This document shows, piece by piece, positions 6,673-6,696 of a stretch of DNA of 6,696 nucleotides. A program made the position numbers and the translations under genes. Each line of letters opens with the position of its first letter. The first letter of the stretch is position 1. Under the pieces are notes generated by a model. That model worked only from the letters and a program-made list of their open reading frames with translations, made no database searches and was not told the origin of the DNA. This DNA comes from Bacteroidales bacterium UBA4347 (GTDB lineage Bacteria; Bacteroidota; Bacteroidia; Bacteroidales; P3), in NCBI GenBank assembly GCA_002394185.1, contig DGTB01000096.1:1-6696 (forward strand), read 5' to 3'.

Positions 6673-6696
6673 TGCGGATAGGGGGGCTCGAACCCC
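6673..6696 (-). tRNA. 3' end of a tRNA gene, cut by the window (isotype not readable, perhaps Leu)
   Basis: Read on the minus strand, the right edge gives most of a T arm and the acceptor 3' strand: GGGG (stem), the seven-base loop TTCGAGC, CCCCC (stem), TATCCGC (acceptor) and discriminator A at 6673. The loop fits the universal T-loop pattern T-T-C-R-A-N-Y and the spacing from loop to discriminator is exact. The CCA end is not encoded (CAA follows). The anticodon lies outside the window. The acceptor sequence with a GGGGG T stem recalls a Bacteroidota leucine tRNA, but this is only an impression. The 5' half should begin with a sequence pairing to TATCCGC, such as GCGGATA. Confidence 0.8.

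Overview
The window looks like chromosomal DNA from a member of the Bacteroidota, most likely the order Bacteroidales. The reasons are: a promoter of the Bacteroides type (TTTG, 20 bp, TACTTTTG) at the left edge; exported proteins ending in type IX secretion (T9SS) sorting-type domains; a C10 (streptopain-like) protease with the layout common in this phylum; and A-rich sequence instead of Shine-Dalgarno sites before most start codons. The species cannot be named from this piece.

All protein genes lie on the minus strand, so the order of transcription runs from right to left. At the right edge is the 3' end of a tRNA gene (6673-6696), cut by the window. Only 17 bases further on begins a run of four genes: (1) 6655-5345, an exported protein of a conserved Bacteroidota family usually labelled 'asparagine synthetase B' although it shows no asparagine synthetase domains; (2) 5333-4050, an exported seven-bladed beta-propeller of the two-component-regulator-propeller type with a short C-terminal sorting-like domain; (3) 4040-1965, a full-length DsbD-type thiol:disulfide interchange protein; (4) 1943-90, a secreted C10 cysteine protease with propeptide, InlB-type repeat and T9SS sorting domain. 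The gaps are 11, 9 and 21 bp, so this reads as one operon. No internal terminator or good internal promoter was seen.

At the left edge (1-89), beyond the protease stop codon, there is a strong candidate promoter firing leftward out of the window, overlapping a two-part hairpin. It should serve an unseen next gene.

All four products act outside the cytoplasm: three are predicted to be exported, and DsbD carries electrons across the inner membrane. The exported products are rich in cysteine (about 10, 5 and 6 in the mature parts) and one is a cysteine protease, so a thiol-reducing membrane protein in the same operon makes sense. That functional link is inference. No mobile element, CRISPR array or clearly undescribed system was found. 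The least explained parts are the first gene, whose usual name does not fit its sequence, and its start region next to the tRNA.
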